Positions 1-7,668 of a stretch of DNA of 35,208 bases are shown in pieces. Source of the DNA: an uncultured Clostridium sp. (GTDB taxonomy: Bacteria > Bacillota > Clostridia > Oscillospirales > Acutalibacteraceae); assembly GCA_902471875.1 (NCBI GenBank), contig CABRLN010000024.1, forward strand, positions 1 to 35,208. The letters are read 5' to 3'. Both the position numbers and the translations under genes were made by a program. How positions within the stretch are numbered: the first letter of the stretch is position 1; each line of letters begins with the position of its first letter. The notes under the pieces are model-generated. The model was not told the DNA's origin. It worked only from the letters and a program-made list of their open reading frames with translations, and searched no databases.

Positions 1-2
1 AT

Positions 3-1601
3 ACAAGTATTGAGGATCGTATAAATAAAATTAATACCTTTGATATTGATGAAATAAAAGAGCAAACTTTCCACGGTCAATTCACTTTGTGTTTGCATCC
101 ATCGAGAAAGTGTAATTTAAATTGTAAATATTGCTTCAGAGAATCTGATTATTTGGATAATGAACAACTCACTTTTGAAATTGCTAAGAAGGCAATAGAT
201 TTTCTTATATATAAATACGCACCTTGTGCAAGTAAATATGTCATAGATTTATCCGGTTCTGGAGAGCCTTTGTTGCAACTTGATTTAATTAAGCAAATTG
301 CAGATTATTGCAGAAAAAAACGCAATGAAACTTGTAAAAAAATTGAAGTTATGTTTTGTAGCAATTTTACTTTACTAACGCCTGAAATAGTTGAGTATAT
401 TGACAATGATTCAATTATATTCATTGGGACAAGTATTGACGGTAACAAAATAACTAATGATAACAACAGAGTATATGCTAACGGTAAGGGTACATATGAT
501 AATGTAGTAAAAGGTCTTAGAGAGTTTAAACACAAGAAATTAGGACTTGCTGTTACTATCACTCCATTAAATCAAGATGTTGATTTAATCTATGACCATC
601 TATATCATCTTCCAAATGTTGATTGTATAAGCATGAGTTTTATCCGCTGTTTCAATGATTCAAAATATTGTTATGATAATTTAGATGTTAAATATCTGTT
701 AAAGAGATATAAATTGCTTTGTGAAAAAATATATCAAGAACTGGAAAAAGACAACTTAGATTATTTGAAAAAATTGCTTATTGGTACAGATGTATTTGGA
801 AATTACATTATTCAAGCTATATTTAAAAATTTTAAAAAGTTATATAAATGTGATGCGGGTAAAAACAGAATTGTTGTAGATAGTAAAGGGAGCATTTTTG
901 GATGTAGTGTAATGATGGGAAATAATGATTTTATAATTGGTAATATTGGTACAGGTATTAATGCAGAATTACAGAATAAATTCTATATTTCACCAATTTT
1001 TACTCATCAAAAATGTACAAATTGCTTAGTAGCTCCACGATGTGGTGGTGAATGCTATGTATGCTCATATTCAAAATTTAATAATATGGATACTCCTGTT
1101 GACAAAATGTGTGATATAAAAACTGAGTTAATTAAGCTTAGTATAGCATTCATTCAGAAGTTGAGAAGTAAATATAAAACTATATATCATAAGCTATTCG
1201 AATTTGTTTTAGAAATTCAGAATTATTCTACTACAGATTCGTCAATTTTAAGTATTATGAATTGGTTAAAATTAAAAGATTATAAAGCAGATCTAAGTAA
1301 TGTGTTAAAGAATATTGATTGTTCATTACATGGAGTAATTCCTACACAGGTTTTAAATTATTTAAGACTTTATGATAAAAAAGTTGATGCATATCAAATT
1401 GAAAATATATCTGAAATTGATGAAATTCATTTGCCCGCAATATGCTTATTAAATAAATCAGAAACAAATGGTTATCACTATATTCTGATAGTTGACATTA
1501 ATGAAAAATATATCTCATTTTATGAAACGAACTTTGCAGAGATATGTTCTGTCTCGGTAAGTGAGTTTTTATGCAAGGTTTCAAATATCTTTTTGTTTTA
1601 A
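3..1601 (+). CDS. Radical SAM/SPASM peptide maturase with C-terminal C39-like domain (5' partial)
   Basis: Radical SAM enzyme predicted to modify the precursor peptide encoded just downstream. The frame is open to the left edge with no stop, and the only early start in the window is a TTG at 87, immediately before the first strand of the SAM barrel, so the true start lies outside the window. Counting from that TTG, the 4Fe-4S motif CNLNCKYC gives C9, C13 and C16. A SPASM domain follows with C255, C273, C310, C313, C319, C323, C326 and C342, able to hold auxiliary Fe-S clusters. Residues about 371-504 resemble a C39 peptidase fold: LPAI at 449-452 and H464 with the spacing seen in the exporter at 3347, but the catalytic Cys position is Thr/Asp and the Asp position is Glu (E480). 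The maturase call is secure; the C39-like reading is by eye. Base composition is very AT-rich. Confidence 0.88.
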   Translation, partial: TSIEDRINKINTFDIDEIKEQTFHGQFTLCLHPSRKCNLNCKYCFRESDYLDNEQLTFEIAKKAIDFLIYKYAPCASKYVIDLSGSGEPLLQLDLIKQIADYCRKKRNETCKKIEVMFCSNFTLLTPEIVEYIDNDSIIFIGTSIDGNKITNDNNRVYANGKGTYDNVVKGLREFKHKKLGLAVTITPLNQDVDLIYDHLYHLPNVDCISMSFIRCFNDSKYCYDNLDVKYLLKRYKLLCEKIYQELEKDNLDYLKKLLIGTDVFGNYIIQAIFKNFKKLYKCDAGKNRIVVDSKGSIFGCSVMMGNNDFIIGNIGTGINAELQNKFYISPIFTHQKCTNCLVAPRCGGECYVCSYSKFNNMDTPVDKMCDIKTELIKLSIAFIQKLRSKYKTIYHKLFEFVLEIQNYSTTDSSILSIMNWLKLKDYKADLSNVLKNIDCSLHGVIPTQVLNYLRLYDKKVDAYQIENISEIDEIHLPAICLLNKSETNGYHYILIVDINEKYISFYETNFAEICSVSVSEFLCKVSNIFLF

Positions 1602-1649
1602 ACAGATGTATAAAAGTATATAGGAATGATTGCGAAGGGAGAAATTTCA

Positions 1650-1907
1650 ATGAAAAAAATAAATTTAAATGAATATGTAAAAAACTCAAGTTTTATAAAA
1701 CCGGTAAATGAAAAAGACATAAATGGTGGATGTACCTTGGTGCTTGGTTGTAACAGTCATGGATATTATACCGATTATTATACTTATAAATGTAGTAAAG
1801 TAACAAAGCATACAAGAGCTGCATTAGCATATGCTAATAATTATTGTTTAGGACGTGGCAAATATCAGGTTACAGGCGAATCTGATGTTATATATCTTGG
1901 TAGATAA
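1650..1907 (+). CDS. RiPP precursor peptide with double-glycine leader
   Basis: 85-residue peptide, 48 nt after the radical SAM gene. The ATG at 1650 is preceded by a GGGAG ribosome site; the longer frame starting at 1626 lacks one. Residues 1-27 look like a leader ending DINGG, with Ile at -4 and -12 as in Gly-Gly leaders, although the usual hydrophobic residue at -7 is Glu. Cleavage after G27 would release a 58-residue core starting with C28 and containing C28, C34, C48 and C66, plus a Tyr-rich stretch (residues 39-46). The maturase upstream and a C39-ABC exporter downstream make it the likely shared substrate. The modification type (sactipeptide, ranthipeptide or another radical link) cannot be read from sequence. 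I do not recognise the family. Confidence 0.8.
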   Translation: MKKINLNEYVKNSSFIKPVNEKDINGGCTLVLGCNSHGYYTDYYTYKCSKVTKHTRAALAYANNYCLGRGKYQVTGESDVIYLGR

Positions 1908-2034
1908 TTAAATAACAACATCATTTCCTATATACTTTTAACATATTAACATTATAATTTTGGGTAATTGGTAGAGTTATATCAATACAATTATTGTTTC
2001 TGAATAAATAATCATAATATGAAAGGGCAAACTT

Positions 2035-3354
2035 ATGAAGAAAATTATTAAAAAGTCTATTCTTAGTATTTTATTAATTTTATCTGTTTTTATCTGTGTT
2101 GGATGTAATGCAGACAAAAATGAGGAAAACACGATAACCTATTATCATTATGAGCCAAGGTTATCAACGGTTCATAGCTTTATAGTCGAATATAACAAGA
2201 AGTACAGCGACAAAGATTATAAAATTAATATTGTTGAGTTTGATGATTTGGAAGAAATGAAAAGCCGTCTATCTACCGAAATTATGGCAGGAAAAGGGCC
2301 TGATATTATTACATTAAGTGAATTGGAAATGTTGTCATCATCAGCAGAAAAATTGATGAAACAAGGAGTTTTTGCAAATCTTGACGATATTATTTCAAAT
2401 GACTCATCTGAGGATAAATTAGAATTATCTGATTATAATTCTGATATTCTTGATGCAGGCATTTATGAGGGAAAAAGATATTACATGCCGGTTCTTTTTG
2501 AGCCACAAATTTTATTAACATCATCACAGAAGTTTTCAAAATATTTAAATAATGTTGAGAACAATTTAACATACGAGAATGTAACAAAGCTTAATAACAA
2601 TATTTTAAAGGATGGAACAAATAACAGGCTTTTAAGCAGTTTAGAAGATTATAGAAATATTTTTCTAAATTGTATTGATGAACACGTAGATTTTTATTAC
2701 AAAAAATGTAATTTTGACAGTAATGATTTTATAAAGTCAATAATTTCATTAAAAGAGTTGTATAACAGCAATGAAAAAAATGGAGATGAAATTATGTCCA
2801 TTTTTTCAGGTTTAGGTCAGTGTGAGTTGTTTGCACTTTGCGATGAAATTGCATTGATAGAGAATGATAATGATGAGCCACTGATTACAAATGTACCAAA
2901 TCATGACGGTACGCCCACGGGACTAATTATGGATGCAGTTTTTATAAACAATAATTCTAATAATAAGCAAAAAGCACTTGATTTTATTAAATATGCACTA
3001 TCTGAAAAGGTGCAAAGTGATTATTGCGGAGCTAATATTAAAAATTATGAACCTGGTACCACATGGGGCATGGGTTGGGAATATCCTGTTAATAATCAAT
3101 CCTATGATAATTTAATCAGTAAAGCACAAGAAGTAAAATATATCAACAATACCACAAGTATTTCGAAAGATAATTTTATATATGCAAAAGACTATATTAA
3201 AAATATAAAAAGTTTTAAGCTTGGTGGAATGTACAATTATTATAATACAGAAGTTATAGGTGATATTGTTGATAAATTCTTATCCGGTGAGATTAGTAAA
3301 GATAAATTTATTAATCAACTTAAATCTAAAACTGAAATTTATTTAAATGAATAG
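2035..3354 (+). CDS. Extracellular solute-binding lipoprotein (family 1, sugar-type)
   Basis: Predicted lipoprotein receptor of an ABC importer. Residues 1-23 form a lysine-rich, hydrophobic signal followed by C24 in the context CVGC, an acceptable lipobox, so the protein should be anchored outside the membrane. The body has the look of a family 1 (MalE/UgpB-like) binding protein, including the AGKGPDII segment near residue 85 typical of these proteins, and 439 residues is the usual length. An AAAGGG ribosome site precedes the ATG. Its 3' end overlaps the PCAT gene by 8 nt, and the matching permeases lie beyond that exporter. The ligand is unknown: malQ in the same gene string suggests maltooligosaccharides, while the RiPP context would allow a peptide. 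Confidence 0.8.
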   Translation: MKKIIKKSILSILLILSVFICVGCNADKNEENTITYYHYEPRLSTVHSFIVEYNKKYSDKDYKINIVEFDDLEEMKSRLSTEIMAGKGPDIITLSELEMLSSSAEKLMKQGVFANLDDIISNDSSEDKLELSDYNSDILDAGIYEGKRYYMPVLFEPQILLTSSQKFSKYLNNVENNLTYENVTKLNNNILKDGTNNRLLSSLEDYRNIFLNCIDEHVDFYYKKCNFDSNDFIKSIISLKELYNSNEKNGDEIMSIFSGLGQCELFALCDEIALIENDNDEPLITNVPNHDGTPTGLIMDAVFINNNSNNKQKALDFIKYALSEKVQSDYCGANIKNYEPGTTWGMGWEYPVNNQSYDNLISKAQEVKYINNTTSISKDNFIYAKDYIKNIKSFKLGGMYNYYNTEVIGDIVDKFLSGEISKDKFINQLKSKTEIYLNE

Positions 3355-5512
3355 TGTTATGTTCAAATTTAAATGTATATTACAGAATGATGAGAAAGAT
3401 TGTGGTCCGGCTTGCTTAGCCGCAATTTTTCGGAAATACGGATTAAAGGTTTCGATAGCTAAAATACGTGATATTGCAGGAACTGATCGGCAAGGCACAA
3501 GTGCTTATGGTCTTGCAAATGTTATTGAACACTATGGCTTTCAACAAAAGGTTGTTGAAGCTGACAAGGAAATATTAAATCAGAAATTCCCACTTCCTGC
3601 TATAGCTCATGTTGTAATTGATAATTCTTTGCTTCATTATGTGGTTATAACTAAAATAAAAGGCGACACTGTAGTTGTTTCCGACCCGGCAAAGGGAATT
3701 GTAAAGTATAAAAAAGAAGATTTTCTGAAAATTTGGACTAATGTTTTAATTTTAATAGCACCAACTAAAGACTCTCAAAAGGGTAATAAACGAAAAAGCA
3801 CATTGTCAAGTTTTTTTCGTTTGCTTATTTCTCAAAAATGGTTGCTGCTGAAAATTTTTATTTTTTCTATGATACTGACCTCAATAGGTATTATAACATC
3901 TTTTTACTATCAAATCATAATGGATAGTATAGTCCCAAGCTCTTCACTGGAAATGCTGAATTATGTGTCTGTTATTACTTTGAGTTTGTTCTTAGTTCAA
4001 ATAGGCATGAATTTTTTAAGAGGATTTTTAATTGCAAAATTGGAGCAAAACATTGATATTCCTATTATGCTTGGATATTATAATCACGCCTTGATTTTAC
4101 CTATGAAATTTTACTCTATGCGTGATACAGGAGAAATCATATCCAGATTTAATGACGCTTCAAAAATAAGAGATATTGTATCAGAAGCGTCATTAACTAT
4201 TATGATGGATACAATTATGGCAGTTGTAGGTGCGGTAGTTTTATTTAACAGCAACAGATTTTTATTTTTGATTTCTGTAGTGATGCTGATATTGTATGGA
4301 TTTATAGTTTTTATCTATAATAAACCAATTAAGAAAATTAATAGAAAAGCAATGGAGATGAATTCAAAGGTTACTTCTCAATTTGTTGAAACTATTAATG
4401 GTATTGAAACGATTAAAGCGTTTAATCAAGAAAACAGCGAAAAGCAAAAAACAGATAAACTGTATAAAAAATTCCTGAAAAAGGTTTTTAATGGAAATAT
4501 TTTATTTCTTAGCCAGCAAACTGTAACTATGTTTGTTGCTATTGTAGGAGAGCTTGTAATTTTATGGTTTGGAGCTGCATATGTAATTAAAGGAGAATTA
4601 ACTATGGGTGAACTTATAACCTTTAATGCATTGTTAGCATATTTTATAGAACCAATAAAAAATTTAATTAATCTTCAGCCAAGTATTCAAACTGCTGTTG
4701 TTGCGGCGGACAGGTTAGGAGAAATTCTAGATATAATGCCTGAATATGATAAACTAGAAGAGAGCGTTAACAATAAAATTAATTTTGATAAGCTAATAAT
4801 ATCAAAATTAGATTTTAGATATGGAACAAGAGATCTTGTATTGAAGGACATTAATTTAGAAATTCATCGTGGTGAAAAAATAGCATTTGTAGGTGAAAGT
4901 GGTTCAGGAAAAACAACGTTAGCCAAATTATTAGTAAGGCTATATGAACAAGAAAAGGGAAGTATAAAATTTGATTCATTAGATTTAAGAGAATTTCCAA
5001 TAAACCAGATTAGAAATAATATATCGTACATATCGCAAGATACGTTTTTATTTAGTGGAACTATTAAAGAAAATATGCTATTTGGTAATCCTAATGCAAG
5101 TAATGATGATATATCTCAGGTTTGTAAAATGTGCGATTTAGAGGATTATATTAATACACTTCCTCTAAAATATAATACGAGGATAGAAGAAAATGGGAAA
5201 AATCTATCGGGAGGTCAAAAGCAGAGGTTTGCAATAGCAAGAGCATTGTTGAGTAATCCGAAAATTTTAATTATGGATGAAACTACAAGTAATCTTGACT
5301 ATATTACCGAAAGATCCATCGAAAAAACAATAAGAAGATTTTCAAAGGATATGACAACAATAATTATTGCACATAGGTTAAGTACAATAAAAGATTGTGA
5401 TAAAATTTTTGTATTTAACAGCGGCAAAATAATTGAAAGCGGAAAACACGAAATATTATTGAAGCAAGAAGGATATTATTATCAGCTTTGGAACGGACAA
5501 TTTAAAAATTAG
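3347..5512 (+). CDS. Peptidase-containing ABC exporter (PCAT, C39 family)
   Basis: Bifunctional exporter that cuts Gly-Gly leaders and exports the core peptide. The N-terminal C39 domain (about 1-135) has oxyanion Q13, catalytic C19 in KDCGPAC, H97 in LHYVV and D113 in SDPAK, so it looks active. A six-helix membrane region spans roughly 160-450. The ATPase domain has Walker A GESGSGKTT at 516-524, LSGGQ at 620-624, Walker B ILIMDE near 640-645 and switch H676. At 721 residues it is full length. It overlaps the binding-protein gene by 8 nt, and neither the ATG at 3347 nor the one at 3359 has a strong ribosome site, so translational coupling is likely. The obvious client is the peptide at 1650. 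Very AT-rich, like the maturase. Confidence 0.95.
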   Translation: MNSVMFKFKCILQNDEKDCGPACLAAIFRKYGLKVSIAKIRDIAGTDRQGTSAYGLANVIEHYGFQQKVVEADKEILNQKFPLPAIAHVVIDNSLLHYVVITKIKGDTVVVSDPAKGIVKYKKEDFLKIWTNVLILIAPTKDSQKGNKRKSTLSSFFRLLISQKWLLLKIFIFSMILTSIGIITSFYYQIIMDSIVPSSSLEMLNYVSVITLSLFLVQIGMNFLRGFLIAKLEQNIDIPIMLGYYNHALILPMKFYSMRDTGEIISRFNDASKIRDIVSEASLTIMMDTIMAVVGAVVLFNSNRFLFLISVVMLILYGFIVFIYNKPIKKINRKAMEMNSKVTSQFVETINGIETIKAFNQENSEKQKTDKLYKKFLKKVFNGNILFLSQQTVTMFVAIVGELVILWFGAAYVIKGELTMGELITFNALLAYFIEPIKNLINLQPSIQTAVVAADRLGEILDIMPEYDKLEESVNNKINFDKLIISKLDFRYGTRDLVLKDINLEIHRGEKIAFVGESGSGKTTLAKLLVRLYEQEKGSIKFDSLDLREFPINQIRNNISYISQDTFLFSGTIKENMLFGNPNASNDDISQVCKMCDLEDYINTLPLKYNTRIEENGKNLSGGQKQRFAIARALLSNPKILIMDETTSNLDYITERSIEKTIRRFSKDMTTIIIAHRLSTIKDCDKIFVFNSGKIIESGKHEILLKQEGYYYQLWNGQFKN

Positions 5513-5531
5513 TACGCAGGAATGAGTTATT

Positions 5532-6398
5532 ATGAAAAGAAAAATTCTAACAAGAAAGCGAAAAGAATATGCAGCGGCATTTCTGTTTATATTACCATCG
5601 TTTTTAGGTATAGTTATATTTTATATTGTGCCGTACATAATTTGCTTTGTAAAAAGCCTTTATATTGGCACTTCATTTGCAGGTCTTACAAATTATATTC
5701 AGTTGTTTCAGAATAACACCTTTTTACTTGCATTAAAAAACACAGCAATTTTTACATTAATCGCAATACCTTTGCTTATGATGATTTCATTTTTACTTGC
5801 ATCGTTTCTTAACTCCTTTAAATTTATATCATCTTTTTTCAGAAGTTCACTTCTAATACCTGTTGTAGTTCCTATAGCGTCTCTAATCTGTGTGTGGCAG
5901 TTAATTTTTGATGACTACGGCGTAATTAACGGACTTTTAAATTCACTTGGATTTAGCACCATAGAATTTTTCAATTCTAGTTTTTCAATGGTTATGATAA
6001 TTTTTATATATGTGTGGAAGTACTGCGGCTTTTGCGTTATTTTATTTACAGCCGGACTTGCAAATGTTCCGCAGTCACTCTATGAAGGGGCAAGGCTTGA
6101 CGGTGCAAATTCTTTTCAGCTTGTTACAAAAGTCACCATACCTATGATTACTCCCACAACCTTTTTTGTACTTATTATGGAGATTATTTATTCTTTTAAA
6201 ATTTTCCGTGAGGTATTTGCGTTGTTTGGTGATTATCCTAATTCAAATGTCTATTTCATACAAAATTTTATCAATAACAATTACTACAATCTAAACTATC
6301 CAAGACTTTCATCAGCTTCAATAATTTTGTCGTTATTTATGATAATCATATTGCTTGCATTCTTTGCCTTTGAACGCAGGCACAGCTTTGCAGAGTAG
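5532..6398 (+). CDS. ABC importer permease, MalF/UgpA type
   Basis: 288-residue membrane protein with about six hydrophobic segments, the first at residues 14-38. Near residue 190 it carries the EAA loop (YEGARLDGA followed by IP), the contact site for the cytoplasmic ATPase in binding-protein-dependent importers. The ATG at 5532 follows GCAGGA; a short overlapping frame starting at 5522 is not the gene. It should pair with the next gene and with the lipoprotein at 2035. No MalK/MsmX-type ATPase is encoded in the window, so an ATPase shared from elsewhere is inferred, as is common for sugar importers in Firmicutes. Confidence 0.88.
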   Translation: MKRKILTRKRKEYAAAFLFILPSFLGIVIFYIVPYIICFVKSLYIGTSFAGLTNYIQLFQNNTFLLALKNTAIFTLIAIPLLMMISFLLASFLNSFKFISSFFRSSLLIPVVVPIASLICVWQLIFDDYGVINGLLNSLGFSTIEFFNSSFSMVMIIFIYVWKYCGFCVILFTAGLANVPQSLYEGARLDGANSFQLVTKVTIPMITPTTFFVLIMEIIYSFKIFREVFALFGDYPNSNVYFIQNFINNNYYNLNYPRLSSASIILSLFMIIILLAFFAFERRHSFAE

Positions 6399-6409
6399 GG
6401 GATAGTGAA

Positions 6410-7246
6410 ATGAAAAACGTAATAAAAATAATAAAATACATTTTTCTGCTTCTTATTACAGCAGTTTTCCTTTTTCCCGTTGTATACATGATTGCCTGTT
6501 CATTTATGCCAGATTCACAAGTTAGCTTAATGCTAGACTTTACAAACGGAGAATATAAAAAAATTAACCTTATCCCTGATATGGCTTCACTTGAACAGTA
6601 TTATCAGGTGTTTTTCAGACGACCTGAGTATCTACTCAAATTTTGGAATTCTGTAATTATTACATTTCCAACAGTAATTGGTCAAGTTCTTGTGTCTGCA
6701 CTTGCGGCGTTTGCTTTTGGAAAGCTGAAATTTCCATTTAGAGATAAGCTGTTTTTTGTTTACATAGTGCTTTTAATTTTACCTTTACAGGTGACGCTTG
6801 TCCCAAACTATATTGTACTTGACAATCTTAACTTGCTCAATAATTTTCTGGCAATAATTATACCCGGTACTTTTTCGTCATTTGGAGTTTGTCTGTTAAG
6901 ACAGAGCATAAAATATATTTCCGAATCATCTATTGAAGCCGCACGAATTGACGGTGCATCATATTTGAAAATATTTATAGACATTATTTTGCCGCAAATA
7001 AAGGGAGGTCTTGTAACCCTTACTCTGCTTTGCTTTATCGATAATTGGAATGTCGTTGAACAACCGCTTATCTATTTTGACGATAAGGCTATGTATCCGC
7101 TTTCAATTGGATTAACGGATATAAGCAACTCCGACTACGGAATAATTTTTGCCTGCGGAGTTATGTTTATGATAATTCCTTTGCTTATTTATCTTTACGG
7201 ACAAAAGGATATTGAGTCACCTTTTGTTCAAGTTGATAAAAATTAG
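6410..7246 (+). CDS. ABC importer permease, MalG/UgpE type
   Basis: 278-residue membrane protein starting 11 nt after the first permease. The EAA loop (IEAARIDGAS followed by LP) lies near residue 180, which places it as the second, MalG-like permease of a carbohydrate-type importer. There are about six membrane segments, with the first at residues 11-30 after a short basic start. With the lipoprotein at 2035 and the permease at 5532 it makes an importer that lacks only its ATPase. It is followed after 11 nt by the adaptor-like gene, with a GGAGG ribosome site in the gap, so all these genes are probably on one transcript. Confidence 0.88.
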   Translation: MKNVIKIIKYIFLLLITAVFLFPVVYMIACSFMPDSQVSLMLDFTNGEYKKINLIPDMASLEQYYQVFFRRPEYLLKFWNSVIITFPTVIGQVLVSALAAFAFGKLKFPFRDKLFFVYIVLLILPLQVTLVPNYIVLDNLNLLNNFLAIIIPGTFSSFGVCLLRQSIKYISESSIEAARIDGASYLKIFIDIILPQIKGGLVTLTLLCFIDNWNVVEQPLIYFDDKAMYPLSIGLTDISNSDYGIIFACGVMFMIIPLLIYLYGQKDIESPFVQVDKN

Positions 7247-7257
7247 GAGGACAGTGT

Positions 7258-7665
7258 ATGAAAAACGAAAAGCTGAAAAAATATTCAATACGCTTTGGTA
7301 TTGCATTTTTAATTATAGTTGCCGTTCTTACATACTTTTCAAGTACTATAGACAACATACTTTTGCCGCAGGTGAAAGTCACAGAAGTAACAAATGGTAC
7401 TATTGACAATGAGTCAAGCAATGATGATAAGTATTTAATACCTCTTTCTGCTGTTACTGCTATGGGCAATAAAGGTTTGCTGTTCGTCACAAAAACAGAT
7501 GAAAATAACAAGACAACCGTAAGTGAAGTTACTGTAAATATCACAGGCAGTGATGACTTGTATTATGAGGTGATCTCTGATCAAATGTATGACGGTATAG
7601 AAGTTATATATTCAACCTCAAAAAGCATTTCAAGCGGTGACAGAGTATATATAGTGGAGGAATAG
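7258..7665 (+). CDS. Minimal HlyD/MacA-like membrane-fusion (adaptor) protein
   Basis: 135-residue protein with one membrane segment at residues 11-32 and an extracytoplasmic tail. The part just after the helix (LPQVKVTEVTNGTI) resembles the start of membrane-fusion proteins. The tail, with YLIPLSAV, a short beta stretch, then ISSGDRVYIVEE, resembles their C-terminal membrane-proximal domain. The lipoyl, coiled-coil and beta-barrel parts in between are missing; family members are usually 300-400 residues. The frame is intact and has a GGAGG ribosome site, so it looks like a reduced protein rather than a decayed one. The MacB-like gene starts 3 nt later, which supports an adaptor/permease pair. 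The family call is by eye. Confidence 0.55.
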   Translation: MKNEKLKKYSIRFGIAFLIIVAVLTYFSSTIDNILLPQVKVTEVTNGTIDNESSNDDKYLIPLSAVTAMGNKGLLFVTKTDENNKTTVSEVTVNITGSDDLYYEVISDQMYDGIEVIYSTSKSISSGDRVYIVEE

Positions 7666-7668
7666 CAT

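Noticed and set aside
5522..5716. 64-codon + frame overlapping the start of the first permease
   Set aside because: It is in another frame, has no family features, and the permease at 5532 has the EAA loop and a ribosome site.
7185..7544. 119-codon minus-strand frame
   Set aside because: It covers the end of one clear gene and most of another on the + strand and has no ribosome site or recognisable motif; treated as a shadow.
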